Source of the DNA: Pseudomonas putida NBRC 14164
GTDB taxonomy: Bacteria > Pseudomonadota > Gammaproteobacteria > Pseudomonadales > Pseudomonadaceae
Direction of reading: 5' to 3'
Assembly (NCBI RefSeq): GCF_000412675.1
Contig: NC_021505.1
Location: forward strand, 2,226,501 to 2,290,500
Length of the DNA: 64,000 nucleotides
Shown here: positions 40,367 to 50,124 of the stretch, piece after piece
How the letters are laid out: each line of letters opens with the position of its first letter
Position numbering within the stretch: position 1 is the stretch's first letter
The notes under the pieces: model-generated
Databases searched by the model: none
Told to the model about the DNA's origin: nothing
What the model saw: the letters and a program-made list of their open reading frames with translations, nothing else
Translations under genes and position numbers: made by a program

Positions 40367-43270
40367 TCAGAGCTCCTGGCGCAGGTTGTCGGGATCGTGG
40401 AACGGCAGTTGCACCACCTTGGCGTGCACCATCGCGCCGCCTTCCACGCGGATCGGGATGTGCGTGCCGGGGGTGGCCTGGTGGGCGCCGGCATAGGCCA
40501 GGCCGATGATTTGCCCCAAGGTTTGCGAGTACTCGCAGGAAGTGACATTGCCGGTGATGTCCAGCCCGTCCAGTACCAGGTGCCCCTCAAGTGGCTGCGG
40601 GCTGCCCTGTGGCAGGGTGAAGCCGACCAGCTTGCGCTTGAGCGGCTGCGCCTCAAGGATTTCGATGGAACGCTTACCGATGAAGAACGGCTTCTTGCGG
40701 CCGATGGCCCACTGCATGTCGATCTCTGCCGGGTGGGTCATGCCGTCGGTGTCCTGGCTAATGATCACATGGCCTTTTTCCAGGCGCAGCAGGCGCTGGG
40801 TCTCGACACCGAACGGGCGAATACCCAGGTCCGTACCGGCTTGCATCAGGGCGTCCCACAAGCGTTCGGCATGGCGCGCCGGCACATGCACTTCATAGCC
40901 CAGTTCACCGACGAAACCCACCCGCAGGATGCGCGCCGAAATGCCAGCCACCTCGCCCTGGCGTACGCCGAGGTAGGGGAAGGCTTCTGCCGACAGGTCC
41001 ACGTCTTCGCACACCTTGGCCAGCACCTGGCGTGACAGTGGCCCGGCCAGGTTGACGGCGGCCAGGGCGGCGGTAACGTTGGTGATGTCCACGTTCAGGC
41101 GCCACTGCGCGTTCCACTTCAGCATCTGTTGGTAGATGCGGTCGACACCGCTGGTAGTGGCGGTGACATAGAAGTGTTGCTCGCCCAGGCGTGCACAGAC
41201 GCCGTCGTCTATCACCACGCCCTGTTCGTTGGTCATCAGCGCATAGCGGGTGCGGCCGACAGGCAGCTTGGCAAAGCCGAAGGTGTATACGCGCTCCAGC
41301 AGTTCTGCAGCGTCGGGGCCGCGTACGTCCAGGCCGCCCAGAGTAGAAACGTCGATCAGGCCAACTTTTTCCCGCACATGGCGGGCTTCTTCCTGCATGC
41401 AGCGCTCACGTTCCTCTGGCTTGCCGTAATAAGCCGGACGTTGCCAGATACCGGCAGGCATCATTTTCGCCCCGGCTTGCAGGTGGCGACGGTGCATGGG
41501 TGTTTGCCGGTACGGGTCGAAGGCACGACCGGCGACATGCGCCAGTTTTTCGGCCTGGAACGGTGGGCGCGCGGTGGTCACCCCGGTCTCGCTGATGCTG
41601 CGGCCAGTGGCATGGGCGACCAGGCGTGCAGTGGGCAGCGCCGAGTGGCGCCCTTGGGACGGGCCCATGCCGACCGTGGAGAAGCGCTTGACCAGTTGTA
41701 TGTCACGGTAGCCACTGCGGGTGGCGTTGACGATGTCGCGCACTTGCAGGTCTTCGTCGAAGTCGACGAAATCCTTGCCTTTGGGGTGCGGGAAAATCGG
41801 CCAGGGGAAATTGACCTTGGCTTCGGCGCTGAACACAGGCTGCGACGGCGCTTGCAGGCCCAGCGCTGCCAGTGCATCGGCGGCCCCGCGTGTGGCATCG
41901 GCCAGCACGTTTGCCAGCGAGTGACGGCCGTTTACCGAGCCAGCGATATCCAGCCCGGCCGGCAGGTGGCTGAGGGTGAACTCGTCACGGTTGACGTCAT
42001 AAGCCAGCTTGCCACCGGCCTGGCACAGCAACTGATACACCGGCATGTAGCCCGCCGACATGCACAGCAAGTCGCAGGCCAGGCGCAGGCCATGCGCGCC
42101 GACCTTGCCCTGGCCGGTGATCGGGCGAATGTCCACCCCGCTGACATGGCGCATGCCTGTTTCGTGCAGCGCTTCGTACACCGTGCTGCCCAGGTGCACG
42201 GGAATATCGCGGCGCTTCAGTTCGGCAGCCAGTGCGGCATCGGCTGGCGCGGCGCGCATATCGACCACGGCAGCCACAGCCACGCCTTGCTCCTGCAGGT
42301 CGAGGGCGGCCAGGTAGCCATCATCGTGGCCGGTGAGGATCACCGCGCGCTGGCCCGGCTTGACCGCGTACAGCTTCATCAGCCGCTGGGCGGCGCTGGT
42401 CAGCATCACCCCCGGCAGGTCGTTGTTGCGGAACACCACCGGCTGGTCGAACGAACCGGCCGCCACCAGGCAACGGCTGGCGCGTACCTTGTACAAGCGC
42501 TTGTGCTGGATCACCGGCAGGTAATTGTCGGTGAACCAGCCGTTGCAGGTGGCCTCCAGCAGCACCTGGATGTTCGGGTGGCCCTCGAGGGTGGCCAGCA
42601 GCTCCTGGCGCAGGCTGGCGGCGCGGGTGCCGGCGATGTCGAAGCGGGCGTAGGCAAGCGAGCCACCCAGCACAGGCTGTTGTTCGATCAGCAGCACCTT
42701 GGCCCCGGCATTGGCCGCGTCCAGCGCGGCGCGCAGGCCGGCGGGGCCGCCGCCGATGACCGCCACATCAACGAACAGGTAGGCTTTGTCGTAGTACTGC
42801 GGCTTGAAGCCAAGGTCGAGCACGCCCAGGCCGGCCTTCTTGCGAATCAGCGGCTCCCATACCTTCCACATGCCCTTGGGCTTGTAGAAAGAGCGGTAGT
42901 AGAAGCCCACCGGCATGAAGCGTGAGAACTTGCCCAGGTAGGCGTCACGGTCCTGCGTCAGGCTGCCGTTGAAGTTCTGCCCTTCGACCACCTGGCCCTC
43001 GCGGGCGGCTTCCAGGTCGGCCAGCACGTTGGGTTCTTCAGGCAATTGCACCAAGGTGTTGGCGTCCTGGCCGGCCATGCTCAGCGGGCCGCGTGGGCGA
43101 TGGTATTTGAACGAGCGCGACAGCAGCCAGCGGCCGTTACCCAGCAGGGCGCTGGCAATGGTGTCACCGGCAAAGCCTTGGCAGGCCTGGCCGTCGAACT
43201 CGAAGCGCAGGGGCCGCTCGCGGTCGATCAGCAGGCCCATGGGCACGGGGAGGCGGGTAGGGCTGTTCAT
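40367..43270 (-). CDS. soxA: Sarcosine oxidase alpha-subunit-like protein
   Basis: A 967-residue subunit that binds NAD in the N-terminal half and folate at the C-terminal half. The start at 43270 overlaps the SoxD stop by 4 bases. Features in order: ferredoxin-like N terminus (FEFDGQACQGFAGDTIASAL), the dinucleotide motif DVAVIGGGPAGLRAALDAAN (about 170-190), a second Rossmann stretch near RAVILTGHDDGYLAALDLQE, and a GcvT-type domain (about 600-960: VRGPDAAELLERVYTFGFAK, GVETQRLLRLEKGHVIISQD). The GcvT part transfers the one-carbon unit to tetrahydrofolate. Confidence 0.92.
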   Translation of the reverse strand: MNSPTRLPVPMGLLIDRERPLRFEFDGQACQGFAGDTIASALLGNGRWLLSRSFKYHRPRGPLSMAGQDANTLVQLPEEPNVLADLEAAREGQVVEGQNFNGSLTQDRDAYLGKFSRFMPVGFYYRSFYKPKGMWKVWEPLIRKKAGLGVLDLGFKPQYYDKAYLFVDVAVIGGGPAGLRAALDAANAGAKVLLIEQQPVLGGSLAYARFDIAGTRAASLRQELLATLEGHPNIQVLLEATCNGWFTDNYLPVIQHKRLYKVRASRCLVAAGSFDQPVVFRNNDLPGVMLTSAAQRLMKLYAVKPGQRAVILTGHDDGYLAALDLQEQGVAVAAVVDMRAAPADAALAAELKRRDIPVHLGSTVYEALHETGMRHVSGVDIRPITGQGKVGAHGLRLACDLLCMSAGYMPVYQLLCQAGGKLAYDVNRDEFTLSHLPAGLDIAGSVNGRHSLANVLADATRGAADALAALGLQAPSQPVFSAEAKVNFPWPIFPHPKGKDFVDFDEDLQVRDIVNATRSGYRDIQLVKRFSTVGMGPSQGRHSALPTARLVAHATGRSISETGVTTARPPFQAEKLAHVAGRAFDPYRQTPMHRRHLQAGAKMMPAGIWQRPAYYGKPEERERCMQEEARHVREKVGLIDVSTLGGLDVRGPDAAELLERVYTFGFAKLPVGRTRYALMTNEQGVVIDDGVCARLGEQHFYVTATTSGVDRIYQQMLKWNAQWRLNVDITNVTAALAAVNLAGPLSRQVLAKVCEDVDLSAEAFPYLGVRQGEVAGISARILRVGFVGELGYEVHVPARHAERLWDALMQAGTDLGIRPFGVETQRLLRLEKGHVIISQDTDGMTHPAEIDMQWAIGRKKPFFIGKRSIEILEAQPLKRKLVGFTLPQGSPQPLEGHLVLDGLDITGNVTSCEYSQTLGQIIGLAYAGAHQATPGTHIPIRVEGGAMVHAKVVQLPFHDPDNLRQEL

Positions 43271-43572
43271 CCGGCGATCTCCGGGGTGGCGGCGGGGGTG
43301 AAGTCGACGCGGCGGTCGAACAGTGCTTTCGGGTCGAAGGTGCGCAGCACTTGGTCGCTTCCCGTGTGGCGCTCGGCCAGGAACCAGTAGCTGGAGGCGT
43401 TGTGCAGCCACCACTCGGTCACCACCCCGGCCAGGTTGTCGCTGTTGAACACATAGTCGGCCCACTCGGCGTCGCTGCAGCTAGCCGGGTCGGGCATGTG
43501 CTTGAACTCGCCGCCGTAGGTGAACTCGCTGATGTTGCGCGGGCCGTTCAAGGGGCAGGTCAGGATCTTCAT
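43267..43572 (-). CDS. soxD: Sarcosine oxidase delta-subunit-like protein lacking zinc cysteines
   Basis: A 101-residue SoxD-type subunit. The start is ATG 43572. The family frame is clear (CPLNGPRNISEFTYGGEFKH, then WADYVFNSDNLAGVVTEWWL). Characterised SoxD proteins bind zinc through Cys-x-x-Cys near the N terminus and His-x-x-x-Cys later. Here the second cysteine is Asn9 and the last is Ser61 (motif LHNASSYWF), leaving only Cys6 and His57. A structural zinc is therefore unlikely, hinting at a paralog with a different substrate. Confidence 0.85.
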   Translation of the reverse strand: MKILTCPLNGPRNISEFTYGGEFKHMPDPASCSDAEWADYVFNSDNLAGVVTEWWLHNASSYWFLAERHTGSDQVLRTFDPKALFDRRVDFTPAATPEIAG

Positions 43573-43583
43573 CGTCGTTGCTC

Positions 43584-44825
43584 CTAGTGGCTGGCCGCAG
43601 TGGCGCCCATTTCGTTGACTTGCTGGAAGCGGCTGAAGCGCTCCAGGGCGAAGGGGGCGATCATTTCGGGTACCTTGCCGCCGCTGGCCACCAGCTCGGC
43701 CATGGTCTTGCCGCAGATGGGCGTGGCCTTGAAGCCCCAGGTTCCCCAGCCGGCATCCAGGTAGTAGTTGTGCACTGGCGACAGGCCCATGATCGGGCTG
43801 TAATCCGGGGTCATGTCGGTCATCCCGGCCCACTGGCGCATCAGCTTGGCGTTGGCCATGAACGGGAACATCTCGATGGCGTGGGCCAGCAGGCTTTCCT
43901 TGAGGTCGAGGGTGGAGCGGGTGTTGTACAGCGGGTACGGGTCGGAGCCGCCGCCAAAGACGATTTCCCCACGGCTGGTCTGTTGCACATAACAATGCAG
44001 CGCCGACGAGCTGACCAGCGGATCGAGAAATGGCTTGAACGGTTGGGTGACCATGGCCTGCAGCGGGTAGGTGTGAATCGGCGCACGGATGCCTGCCTTG
44101 GCCATCAGCAGCGAACTGGCGCCGGCCACGGCCTGGACCACGCAGCCGCACTGCACCGTGCCACGGTTGGTCTTCACCGCTTCGATGCGGCCATTGCGAA
44201 TCAGCAGGTCCTGTACTTCGGTCAGCTGGTGGATTTCCACGCCGCGCTTGGCCGCCTGTTTGGCGTAGCCCCAGGCCACTGCGTCATGGCGTGCAGTGGC
44301 ACCGTCGATGTGCCACAGGCCTGCCAGCACCGGCAGGTGGCCAGGGTCGAGGTTGAGGCTGGGCACCAGTTCGCGAATCTGTTGGCGGTCGATCATTTCG
44401 GTGCGCCCGCCAAAGTGCTTGTTGACCTCGGCACGCTGGCGGAAGGCGCGCACGGTGGCATCGGTGTGCGCCAGGGTGAGCTGGCCGCGCTCGGAATACA
44501 TGATGTTGAAGTCGAACTCGTTGGACAGGTTCTGGAACATGCGCACCGATTCTGCGTAAAAGCGCACACCCTCGCTGGTGAGGTAGTTGGAGCGGATAAC
44601 CGCGGTGTTGCGTGCGGTGTTTCCGCCTCCCAGGTAGGCCTTTTCCAGCACGGCGACGTTGGTCACGCCGTGGTACTTGGCCAGGTAGTAGGCGATGGCC
44701 AGGCCATGGCCGCCGCCGCCAATGATCACCACGTCATAACGAGGCTTGAGTTCGCACGGTGGCGGCAGGTCGACCTCCACCGGGTAGTCGGCACTCAGGC
44801 CGTATTTCAGCAGGGCGAAAGGCAT
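43584..44825 (-). CDS. soxB: Sarcosine oxidase beta-subunit-like protein (flavin dehydrogenase)
   Basis: A 413-residue catalytic subunit that oxidises the N-methyl amine. The FAD motif is [20 protein letters not shown] (about residues 30-49), followed by [20 protein letters not shown]. The segment [15 protein letters not shown] carries His180, the position of the covalently bound FMN in characterised enzymes (by family alignment). The C-terminal flavin loop reads [20 protein letters not shown]. The gene starts inside the end of folD (19-base overlap). Confidence 0.92.
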   Translation of the reverse strand: MPFALLKYGLSADYPVEVDLPPPCELKPRYDVVIIGGGGHGLAIAYYLAKYHGVTNVAVLEKAYLGGGNTARNTAVIRSNYLTSEGVRFYAESVRMFQNLSNEFDFNIMYSERGQLTLAHTDATVRAFRQRAEVNKHFGGRTEMIDRQQIRELVPSLNLDPGHLPVLAGLWHIDGATARHDAVAWGYAKQAAKRGVEIHQLTEVQDLLIRNGRIEAVKTNRGTVQCGCVVQAVAGASSLLMAKAGIRAPIHTYPLQAMVTQPFKPFLDPLVSSSALHCYVQQTSRGEIVFGGGSDPYPLYNTRSTLDLKESLLAHAIEMFPFMANAKLMRQWAGMTDMTPDYSPIMGLSPVHNYYLDAGWGTWGFKATPICGKTMAELVASGGKVPEMIAPFALERFSRFQQVNEMGATAASH

Positions 44826-45718
44826 GCGGTGCGCTCCTGGTGGGCGGCCTGTTGCTGCAGGTCGAGGGCGAGCAGGGTGTTTTTCATCAGGTAGGCGATG
44901 GTCATCGGGCCGACGCCACCGGGCACCGGAGTAATGCCGGCGACCTGGGGCAGGGCAGCGGCGAAGTCGACATCACCGACCAGGCGGCTGTGGCCGCCGT
45001 CATCGACGCGGTTGATGCCGACGTCGATCACCACCGCGCCGGGCTTGAGCCAGTCGGCGCCTATCAGCCGAGGTTTGCCCACTGCGGCCACCAGGATGTC
45101 GGCCTGGCGGCACAGCGCCGGCAGGTCGCGGCTGCGCGAGTGCACCACGGTCACCGTGCAGTCGGCCTGCAGCAGCAGGGCAGCCATGGGCTTGCCGACA
45201 ATGTTCGAGCGGCCGACCACCACCGCATGCTTGCCGCGCAGCTCGCCACAGGCGTCGCGCAGCAGGCGCATGCAACCGTTGGGGGTGCACGGGGTGAGCA
45301 CATCGCGGCCCTGGGCCAGGCCACCAACGTTCTCGCTGTGGAAGCCGTCCACGTCCTTGAGCGGGCTGATGGCTTGCAAAACAAAGTGCTCGTCGATGTG
45401 CGCGGGCAACGGCAGTTGCACGAGGATGCCGTTTACCTCCGGGTCGCGGTTAAGGCGGTCGATCAAGGTCAGCAGGTGGGCCTGGGTGGTGTCGGCGGGC
45501 AGGCGATGTTCCAACGAGCGGATGCCCACCTCTTCGGCGCGCAGCACCTTGTTGCGTACGTACACCTGGCTGGCGGCATCGGCGCCCACCAGCACCACGG
45601 CCAGGCCTGGTTGCACGCCGCCTTGGCGCAGTTCCTGCACCTGCGCGCGCACTTCGGCCAGCACCCGCGCGGCGGTGGCCTTGCCGTCGATCAGCTTGAC
45701 GCTGGGAAGGGCGCTCAT
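44807..45718 (-). CDS. folD: Methylenetetrahydrofolate dehydrogenase/methenyl-THF cyclohydrolase
   Basis: A 303-residue bifunctional enzyme converting 5,10-methylene-THF to 10-formyl-THF. The start at 45718 overlaps the purU stop by 4 bases. Motifs: [14 protein letters not shown] with the catalytic Lys, [33 protein letters not shown], the NADP site [20 protein letters not shown], and [16 protein letters not shown]. The C-terminal tail is slightly longer than usual. It is probably dedicated to the sox pathway rather than the housekeeping copy, given its operon position. Confidence 0.93.
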   Translation of the reverse strand: MSALPSVKLIDGKATAARVLAEVRAQVQELRQGGVQPGLAVVLVGADAASQVYVRNKVLRAEEVGIRSLEHRLPADTTQAHLLTLIDRLNRDPEVNGILVQLPLPAHIDEHFVLQAISPLKDVDGFHSENVGGLAQGRDVLTPCTPNGCMRLLRDACGELRGKHAVVVGRSNIVGKPMAALLLQADCTVTVVHSRSRDLPALCRQADILVAAVGKPRLIGADWLKPGAVVIDVGINRVDDGGHSRLVGDVDFAAALPQVAGITPVPGGVGPMTIAYLMKNTLLALDLQQQAAHQERTACLSPC

Positions 45719-46581
45719 TTGAAGATCACCGTGCGGTCGTGGTTAAGGAACACCCGGTGTTCCAGGTGGTATTTCACGGCGCGGGACAGGGCGATGGTCT
45801 CGGTGTCGCGGCCGATGGCCACCAGGTCGTCTGGCGCGTAGGCGTGGTCAACGCGCTGCACTTCCTGCTCGATGATCGGGCCCTCGTCCAGGTCGCTGGT
45901 CACATAGTGGGCGGTGGCGCCGATCAGCTTGACCCCGCGCTGGTAGGCCTGGTGGTAGGGCTTGGCCCCTTTGAAACCGGGCAGGAACGAGTGATGGATG
46001 TTGATCGCCCGGCCCGACAGCTGGCGGCACAGGTCATCGGAGAGGATTTGCATGTAGCGCGCCAGCACCACCAGTTCGGTGCCGGTGTCCTCGACGATGC
46101 GCAGCAGCGCGGCTTCCTGTTCGGCCTTGGTGTCTTTGCTCACCGGCAGGTAGACGAAGCGAATGCCCTGGCGCTCGGCCATCGGGCGCAGGTCCAGGTG
46201 GTTGGAAACCACGGCGGTGATGTGCATGTCCAGCTCGCCCTTGGCGTGGCGGTACAGCAGGTCGGACAGGCAGTGGTCGAACTTGCTCACCATCAGCAGC
46301 ACACGCATGGGCCGGGCGCTGCTGTGCAGGCTCCATTGCATGTCGAAGCGCTGGGCCACGTCGGTAAAGCCGGCCTCCAGCTGCGGCGTGTCACCGCTGA
46401 TACCGGTGTTGAAGCGGAACACGGCGCGCATGAAGAAGCGCCCATTGTCCTCGTCGTCGAACTGCGCCATCTCGCTGATGTAGCAACCGTGCTCGGCCAG
46501 GTAGGTGGTCACCGCGGCGACGATGCCAGACACGGCCGGGCAGCTGACGCGCAGGATGAAGTGATCGGGAGCGGGGTGCAT
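45715..46581 (-). CDS. purU: Formyltetrahydrofolate deformylase
   Basis: A 288-residue hydrolase that releases formate from 10-formyl-THF; first gene of the operon. The start is ATG 46581. An ACT domain occupies about 1-85 ([20 protein letters not shown]). The formyltransferase-type domain follows, with the catalytic Asn-His-Asp set in [20 protein letters not shown] and [16 protein letters not shown]. Together with FolD it would clear the one-carbon unit produced by the Sox proteins. Confidence 0.93.
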   Translation of the reverse strand: MHPAPDHFILRVSCPAVSGIVAAVTTYLAEHGCYISEMAQFDDEDNGRFFMRAVFRFNTGISGDTPQLEAGFTDVAQRFDMQWSLHSSARPMRVLLMVSKFDHCLSDLLYRHAKGELDMHITAVVSNHLDLRPMAERQGIRFVYLPVSKDTKAEQEAALLRIVEDTGTELVVLARYMQILSDDLCRQLSGRAINIHHSFLPGFKGAKPYHQAYQRGVKLIGATAHYVTSDLDEGPIIEQEVQRVDHAYAPDDLVAIGRDTETIALSRAVKYHLEHRVFLNHDRTVIFK

Positions 46582-46792
46582 GTCGGATAGGCCTCGTGAT
46601 GGAGTGGGGCAGGTCGGGCACAAGGGCAAAAGAAGCTTCGCGAGAGGGCGAAGTGGTGTTTCTTCGTAGGAATATAAATTTCCTTTAGGCGATTTATAGG
46701 CGAAATGAGGGGGGCCGGTCTAGCGGTTTGTGAAATTTTTTATCCTGACAGGAAAGTTTTTTTTGAGGCCTTTGCCGGGCTATGCTTGCTCC

Positions 46793-47194
46793 ATGACCAC
46801 ACCACCGCCTCTGCGCCAACCTTGCCCTCCTGGTGCCTGCGACTGCGGCCGCGAACACTTGGTCGATCACCCGCAGGCGGCCCGGCGCATCCTCCTGCTG
46901 ACCCGACAGGAAGAAAAGCGCCTGCTTGAACGCCTGGAAAACCTCAAGGACCTCGAGGACCTGCAACGCCTGCAGCAACGCCTGTACGAAAACCTCGGCA
47001 TCCGCGTGCACATTGCCCCCGGCTACAACGAAGTGCGGACCATGCGCGGTATCGTCATTGAACTGGATGACCAGCCGGGTCTGTGCCGCAAGACCCGGCA
47101 GTCGATCCCGGCAGCAATTCGGCGCGGGCTGGAGCGCAACCCGCAGGTGGCCTTCCGTCTGCTGGATACCCACGACCTGCTGCGTGATGCCTGA
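46793..47194 (+). CDS. Conserved hypothetical protein with N-terminal cysteine cluster
   Basis: A 133-residue protein. ATG 46793 is the likely start; no strong ribosome site was seen. The N terminus has a compact cysteine cluster (CPPGACDCGREHL), a long charged helix follows (LTRQEEKRLLERLENLKDLE and on), and the C-terminal half is mixed (VHIAPGYNEVRTMRGIVIEL). I do not recognise a characterised family. It is divergent from purU and upstream of the mbtH operon on the same strand. Confidence 0.6.
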   Translation: MTTPPPLRQPCPPGACDCGREHLVDHPQAARRILLLTRQEEKRLLERLENLKDLEDLQRLQQRLYENLGIRVHIAPGYNEVRTMRGIVIELDDQPGLCRKTRQSIPAAIRRGLERNPQVAFRLLDTHDLLRDA

Positions 47195-47240
47195 CCTTTG
47201 ATTTCTGCACCGCTCCCACACGGTAGCGCGTCAGTTCCTC

Positions 47241-47264
47241 TAATTTTTTCAACGCTTGCTACGT
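47241..47264 (+). promoter_or_regulatory. Predicted PvdS (iron-starvation sigma) box of the mbtH operon
   Basis: TAATT (47241-47245), 16 bases, CGT (47262-47264). This is one base from the PvdS promoter consensus TAAAT-N16/17-CGT and sits 62 bases before the MbtH start codon. The pvdA promoter in this window has the perfect version. Confidence 0.6.
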
Positions 47265-47325
47265 CTACTTGAAAGCCCCCCTGCACCAGGCGTGCAGCGG
47301 CACTTACCATTCAAGGAGACAGGCA

Positions 47326-47547
47326 ATGACTTCCGTTTTCGACCGCGACGATATTCAGTTCCAGGTAGTGGTCAACCACGAAGAGCAGTACTCGATCTGG
47401 CCGGACTACAAGGCCATCCCCAACGGCTGGCGTGCCGTGGGCAAGAGTGGTTTGAAAAAGGACTGCCTGGCCTACATCGACGAGGTGTGGACCGACATGC
47501 GCCCGCTGAGCCTGCGTCAGAAAATGGCCGAAGCCGCTACTCAGTGA
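47326..47547 (+). CDS. MbtH-like protein
   Basis: A 73-residue chaperone-like partner of peptide-synthetase adenylation domains. The start at 47326 follows AAGGAG. The family pattern is complete: [40 protein letters not shown], then [12 protein letters not shown] with the conserved tryptophans. It is the counterpart of the MbtH gene next to the thioesterase in the P. aeruginosa pyoverdine locus (PA2412), in line with the PvdS box and nearby pvdA. Confidence 0.93.
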   Translation: MTSVFDRDDIQFQVVVNHEEQYSIWPDYKAIPNGWRAVGKSGLKKDCLAYIDEVWTDMRPLSLRQKMAEAATQ

Positions 47548-48263
47548 CTGCCCTGAACCTGCTGTGCCTGCCGTATTCCGGGGCCAGCGCCATGGTCTAC
47601 AGCCGCTGGCGGCGCAAGCTGCCAGCCTGGCTGCAAGTGCGCCCGGTGGAGCTGCCCGGTCGTGGTGCGCGCATGGCCGAGCCGCTGCACACCGATATGC
47701 AAGCCCTGGCCCGGCAACTGGCCAGCGAGCAGCGCCTGGCGGCCAGTGCCCCCTATGCGCTGCTTGGGCACAGCCTGGGCGCGCTGCTGGCCTTCGAGCT
47801 GGCCCATGAACTGCAGGCGTTGGGCTGCCCGCCACCCTTGGCGCTGTTCGCCTGCGGCACGGCGGCGCCCACGCGGCGTGAGGACTACGACGGCAAGAAC
47901 TGGCGCGAGCCCAAGAGTGACGCCGAGCTGATCAACGAGTTGCGCGAGCTTCAGGGTACGCCCGAGGAAGTGCTGGCCAACGCGGAGTTGATGAGCCTGA
48001 CCTTGCCCACCCTGCGCGCGGACTTTTTGCTCTGCGGCACCTACGCCTACCGCCAGCGACCGGCGTTGCAGTGCCCGCTGCACGTGCTGGGCGGCGCGGA
48101 TGACCGGGCCAGCGACGAGCAATTGCAGGCCTGGCGCCAGGAAACCCACGGCGAGTTCTCGCTGCGGATGTTCCCGGGCGGCCACTTCTTCATCCATGAG
48201 CAGGAGGACCACGTGCTCGGCGCGCTGACTGCTTCGCTGGAACCGCTTCGGCTTTCTGCCTGA
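47544..48263 (+). CDS. Type II thioesterase of siderophore biosynthesis
   Basis: A 239-residue alpha/beta-hydrolase that edits mis-primed peptide synthetases. The start is GTG 47544, overlapping the MbtH stop (GTGA), so translation is coupled; a long upstream extension of the frame has no coding character. The opening [20 protein letters not shown], the nucleophile [20 protein letters not shown] and the catalytic histidine in [14 protein letters not shown] fit the GrsT family. It corresponds in position to PA2411 of P. aeruginosa. Confidence 0.92.
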   Translation: MTALNLLCLPYSGASAMVYSRWRRKLPAWLQVRPVELPGRGARMAEPLHTDMQALARQLASEQRLAASAPYALLGHSLGALLAFELAHELQALGCPPPLALFACGTAAPTRREDYDGKNWREPKSDAELINELRELQGTPEEVLANAELMSLTLPTLRADFLLCGTYAYRQRPALQCPLHVLGGADDRASDEQLQAWRQETHGEFSLRMFPGGHFFIHEQEDHVLGALTASLEPLRLSA

Positions 48264-48320
48264 TTGACGTTACCGCTTGCCTGGGGGAGGCTAGGCCTTT
48301 TCCCAGGCAAGGGGCGGACA

Positions 48321-48872
48321 ATGCTGATCGATCCACACAAGGCCACGCTGCTGGTCGTCGACATCCAGGAAAAACTCATCGGCGCCATGAGCGACCCCGA
48401 GGGCACCCGGGCACGGGCCCGCTGGTTGCTGGCTGCGACTGCCGAGCTGAAGTTGCCGACGGTGATTTCCGAGCAGTATCCCAAAGGGCTGGGGCATACC
48501 GTGGCGGATCTTCTGGCCGCAGCCCCGGCAGCCGAAGTGGTGGAAAAAAGCCATTTTTCCTGCGTGGCCGCCGAATGCCTGCCGGCCAGCCTGATGGCGC
48601 GTGAGCAGGTGATCGTTTGTGGTATGGAAACCCATGTCTGCGTGCTGCAGACGGTGCTTGGCCTGCTGGCGTTGGGCAAGCAGGTGTTCGTGGTCGAGGA
48701 TGCCTGCGACAGCCGCACGCCGGCCAGCAAGGCGGCGGGGCTGGCGCGCATGCGTGCTGCCGGGGCCCAGGTGGTGACCCGCGAGATGGTGCTGTTCGAA
48801 TTGATGGGCAGTGCTAGCCACCCGCTGTTCCGCCACATCAGTAAAACCTACCTGGTCGGTGAACAGCCCTGA
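48321..48872 (+). CDS. Isochorismatase-family cysteine hydrolase
   Basis: A 183-residue hydrolase starting at ATG 48321. The catalytic triad of the family is visible as Asp14 (LLVVDIQEKL), Lys76 (EKSHFSC) and Cys107 (GMETHVCVLQT). The short size and QTVLGLLALGKQVFVVEDAC resemble the YcaC-like group of unknown substrate rather than true isochorismatase. The next gene appears to begin within its stop codon. Confidence 0.88.
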   Translation: MLIDPHKATLLVVDIQEKLIGAMSDPEGTRARARWLLAATAELKLPTVISEQYPKGLGHTVADLLAAAPAAEVVEKSHFSCVAAECLPASLMAREQVIVCGMETHVCVLQTVLGLLALGKQVFVVEDACDSRTPASKAAGLARMRAAGAQVVTREMVLFELMGSASHPLFRHISKTYLVGEQP

Positions 48873-49951
48873 ACGGCCGGTTACTGGCTGCCGGGTTGAT
48901 GGCCCTGGCGCTGCTGCAAGGTTGTGCCGGGCGCCGTGAAGAAGCACCGGAAGCAGACCCGGCCAAGGTCCGCGCCCAGCTGCTGCGGTTGCTGCCTGCG
49001 CAGACCAGGGACCGCGAGGGCTGGGCCAGGGACATTCAAGTGGCATTCGAAGCCCAACGCATTGCACCGAGCAAAAGCAACCTGTGCGCCGTGTTGGCGG
49101 TGACCGAGCAAGAGTCGACCTTCACTGCCGACCCGCAGGTGCCCAACCTGGGGCGTATCGCCCGTGAGGAAATCGACCGCCGTGCCGCACGCCTGCATGT
49201 TCCCAGGCTGCTGGTCGACGGCGCTCTGAAAACCCCTTCGGGCAACGGCCAGAGCTACCAGCAGCGTTTGCAGGCAGTGCGCAGCGAGAAGCAGCTGAGC
49301 GAGCTGTATGACGAGGTCATTGCCCGTGTACCGCTGGGCAAGACTTTGCTGGGCGGGCTGAACCCGGTGCACACCGGCGGGCCGATGCAGGTCAGCATCG
49401 ACTTCGCCGAGAAGCATGCGCAGGCTTACCCCTACAGCCATGACGGCACGATTCGCCAGGAAGTGTTCACCCGGCGCGGCGGTATGTATTTCGGTATTGC
49501 CCACCTGTTGGGCTACCCGGCCAGTTATGAACGCCAGTTGTACCGTTTTGGCGACTTCAACGCAGGCTGGTACGCCAGCCGCAACGCGGCGTTCCAGGCG
49601 GCATTGAGCAAGGCGACCGGCGTGCCGCTTGCCCTGGACGGCGACCTGATTGCACCGGGGGCGATCATGCCAGGCACCACCGAGCAGGCCGCGAGAAAGT
49701 TGGGGGTGAAGCTGGGGCTGCGTAACCCGCAGATTCGCAGCCAGCTGGAGGAGGGCGACAGCCTGGCGTTCGAAGACAGCAAACTGTACAGCGGAGTATT
49801 TGCCCTGGCGGATGCCAAGGCCGGTAAACCGGTGCCACGGGCTGTATTGCCGGGGATCGAGCTGAAGAGCCCGAAGATCACCCGCAAGCTGACCACGGCA
49901 TGGTTTGCCGGGCGGGTGGATGAGCGTTATCAGCGGTGCATGAAGCGTTAG
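48869..49951 (+). CDS. DUF1615 lipoprotein, probable CTG start
   Basis: A 360-residue lipoprotein of the DUF1615 family. A start at TTG 48896 would leave too short a leader. Reading from CTG 48869 gives a textbook lipoprotein signal: NGRLLAAGLMALALLQGC, with lipobox LQGC. CTG 48869 also overlaps the preceding stop by 4 bases (CTGA), typical of coupled genes. The mature part contains a lysozyme-like stretch (NLCAVLAVTEQESTFTADPQ, with a Glu in EQEST) and GGMYFGIAHLLGYPASYERQ, suggesting a peptidoglycan-related role. The function is not established. Confidence 0.75.
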   Translation: MNGRLLAAGLMALALLQGCAGRREEAPEADPAKVRAQLLRLLPAQTRDREGWARDIQVAFEAQRIAPSKSNLCAVLAVTEQESTFTADPQVPNLGRIAREEIDRRAARLHVPRLLVDGALKTPSGNGQSYQQRLQAVRSEKQLSELYDEVIARVPLGKTLLGGLNPVHTGGPMQVSIDFAEKHAQAYPYSHDGTIRQEVFTRRGGMYFGIAHLLGYPASYERQLYRFGDFNAGWYASRNAAFQAALSKATGVPLALDGDLIAPGAIMPGTTEQAARKLGVKLGLRNPQIRSQLEEGDSLAFEDSKLYSGVFALADAKAGKPVPRAVLPGIELKSPKITRKLTTAWFAGRVDERYQRCMKR

Positions 49952-49972
49952 TCATGTGTTGCCTCTGCCGGC

Positions 49973-50112
49973 CTCTTCGCGGGTAAACCCGCTCCCACAG
50001 GGTTGGCACTGACCATGAGGTCAGTGCAGTACCTCAAGGCCTTTGCAGGGATACCATTGGTTCGGAAGGCAGTGAGGTCCCGGTGGGAGCGGGTTTACCC
50101 GCGAAGAGGCCG
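49973..50112. repeat. Inverted REP pair
   Basis: CTTCGCGGGTAAACCCGCTC and the inverse GAGCGGGTTTACCCGCGAAG enclose about 95 unrelated bases between the convergent DUF1615 and fpvF genes. Confidence 0.85.
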
Positions 50113-50124
50113 GCGCAGGCACCA

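Noticed and set aside
39758..44825. N-methylglutamate dehydrogenase (mgdABCD) operon
   Set aside because: The subunit order is the same, but no gmaS or mgs genes accompany it; folD and purU point to a folate-linked demethylase, so the sox names are kept with caution.
48321..48872. Isochorismatase of catechol siderophore synthesis
   Set aside because: The protein is short and YcaC-like, and no other catechol-siderophore genes are nearby; only the fold-level family is claimed.
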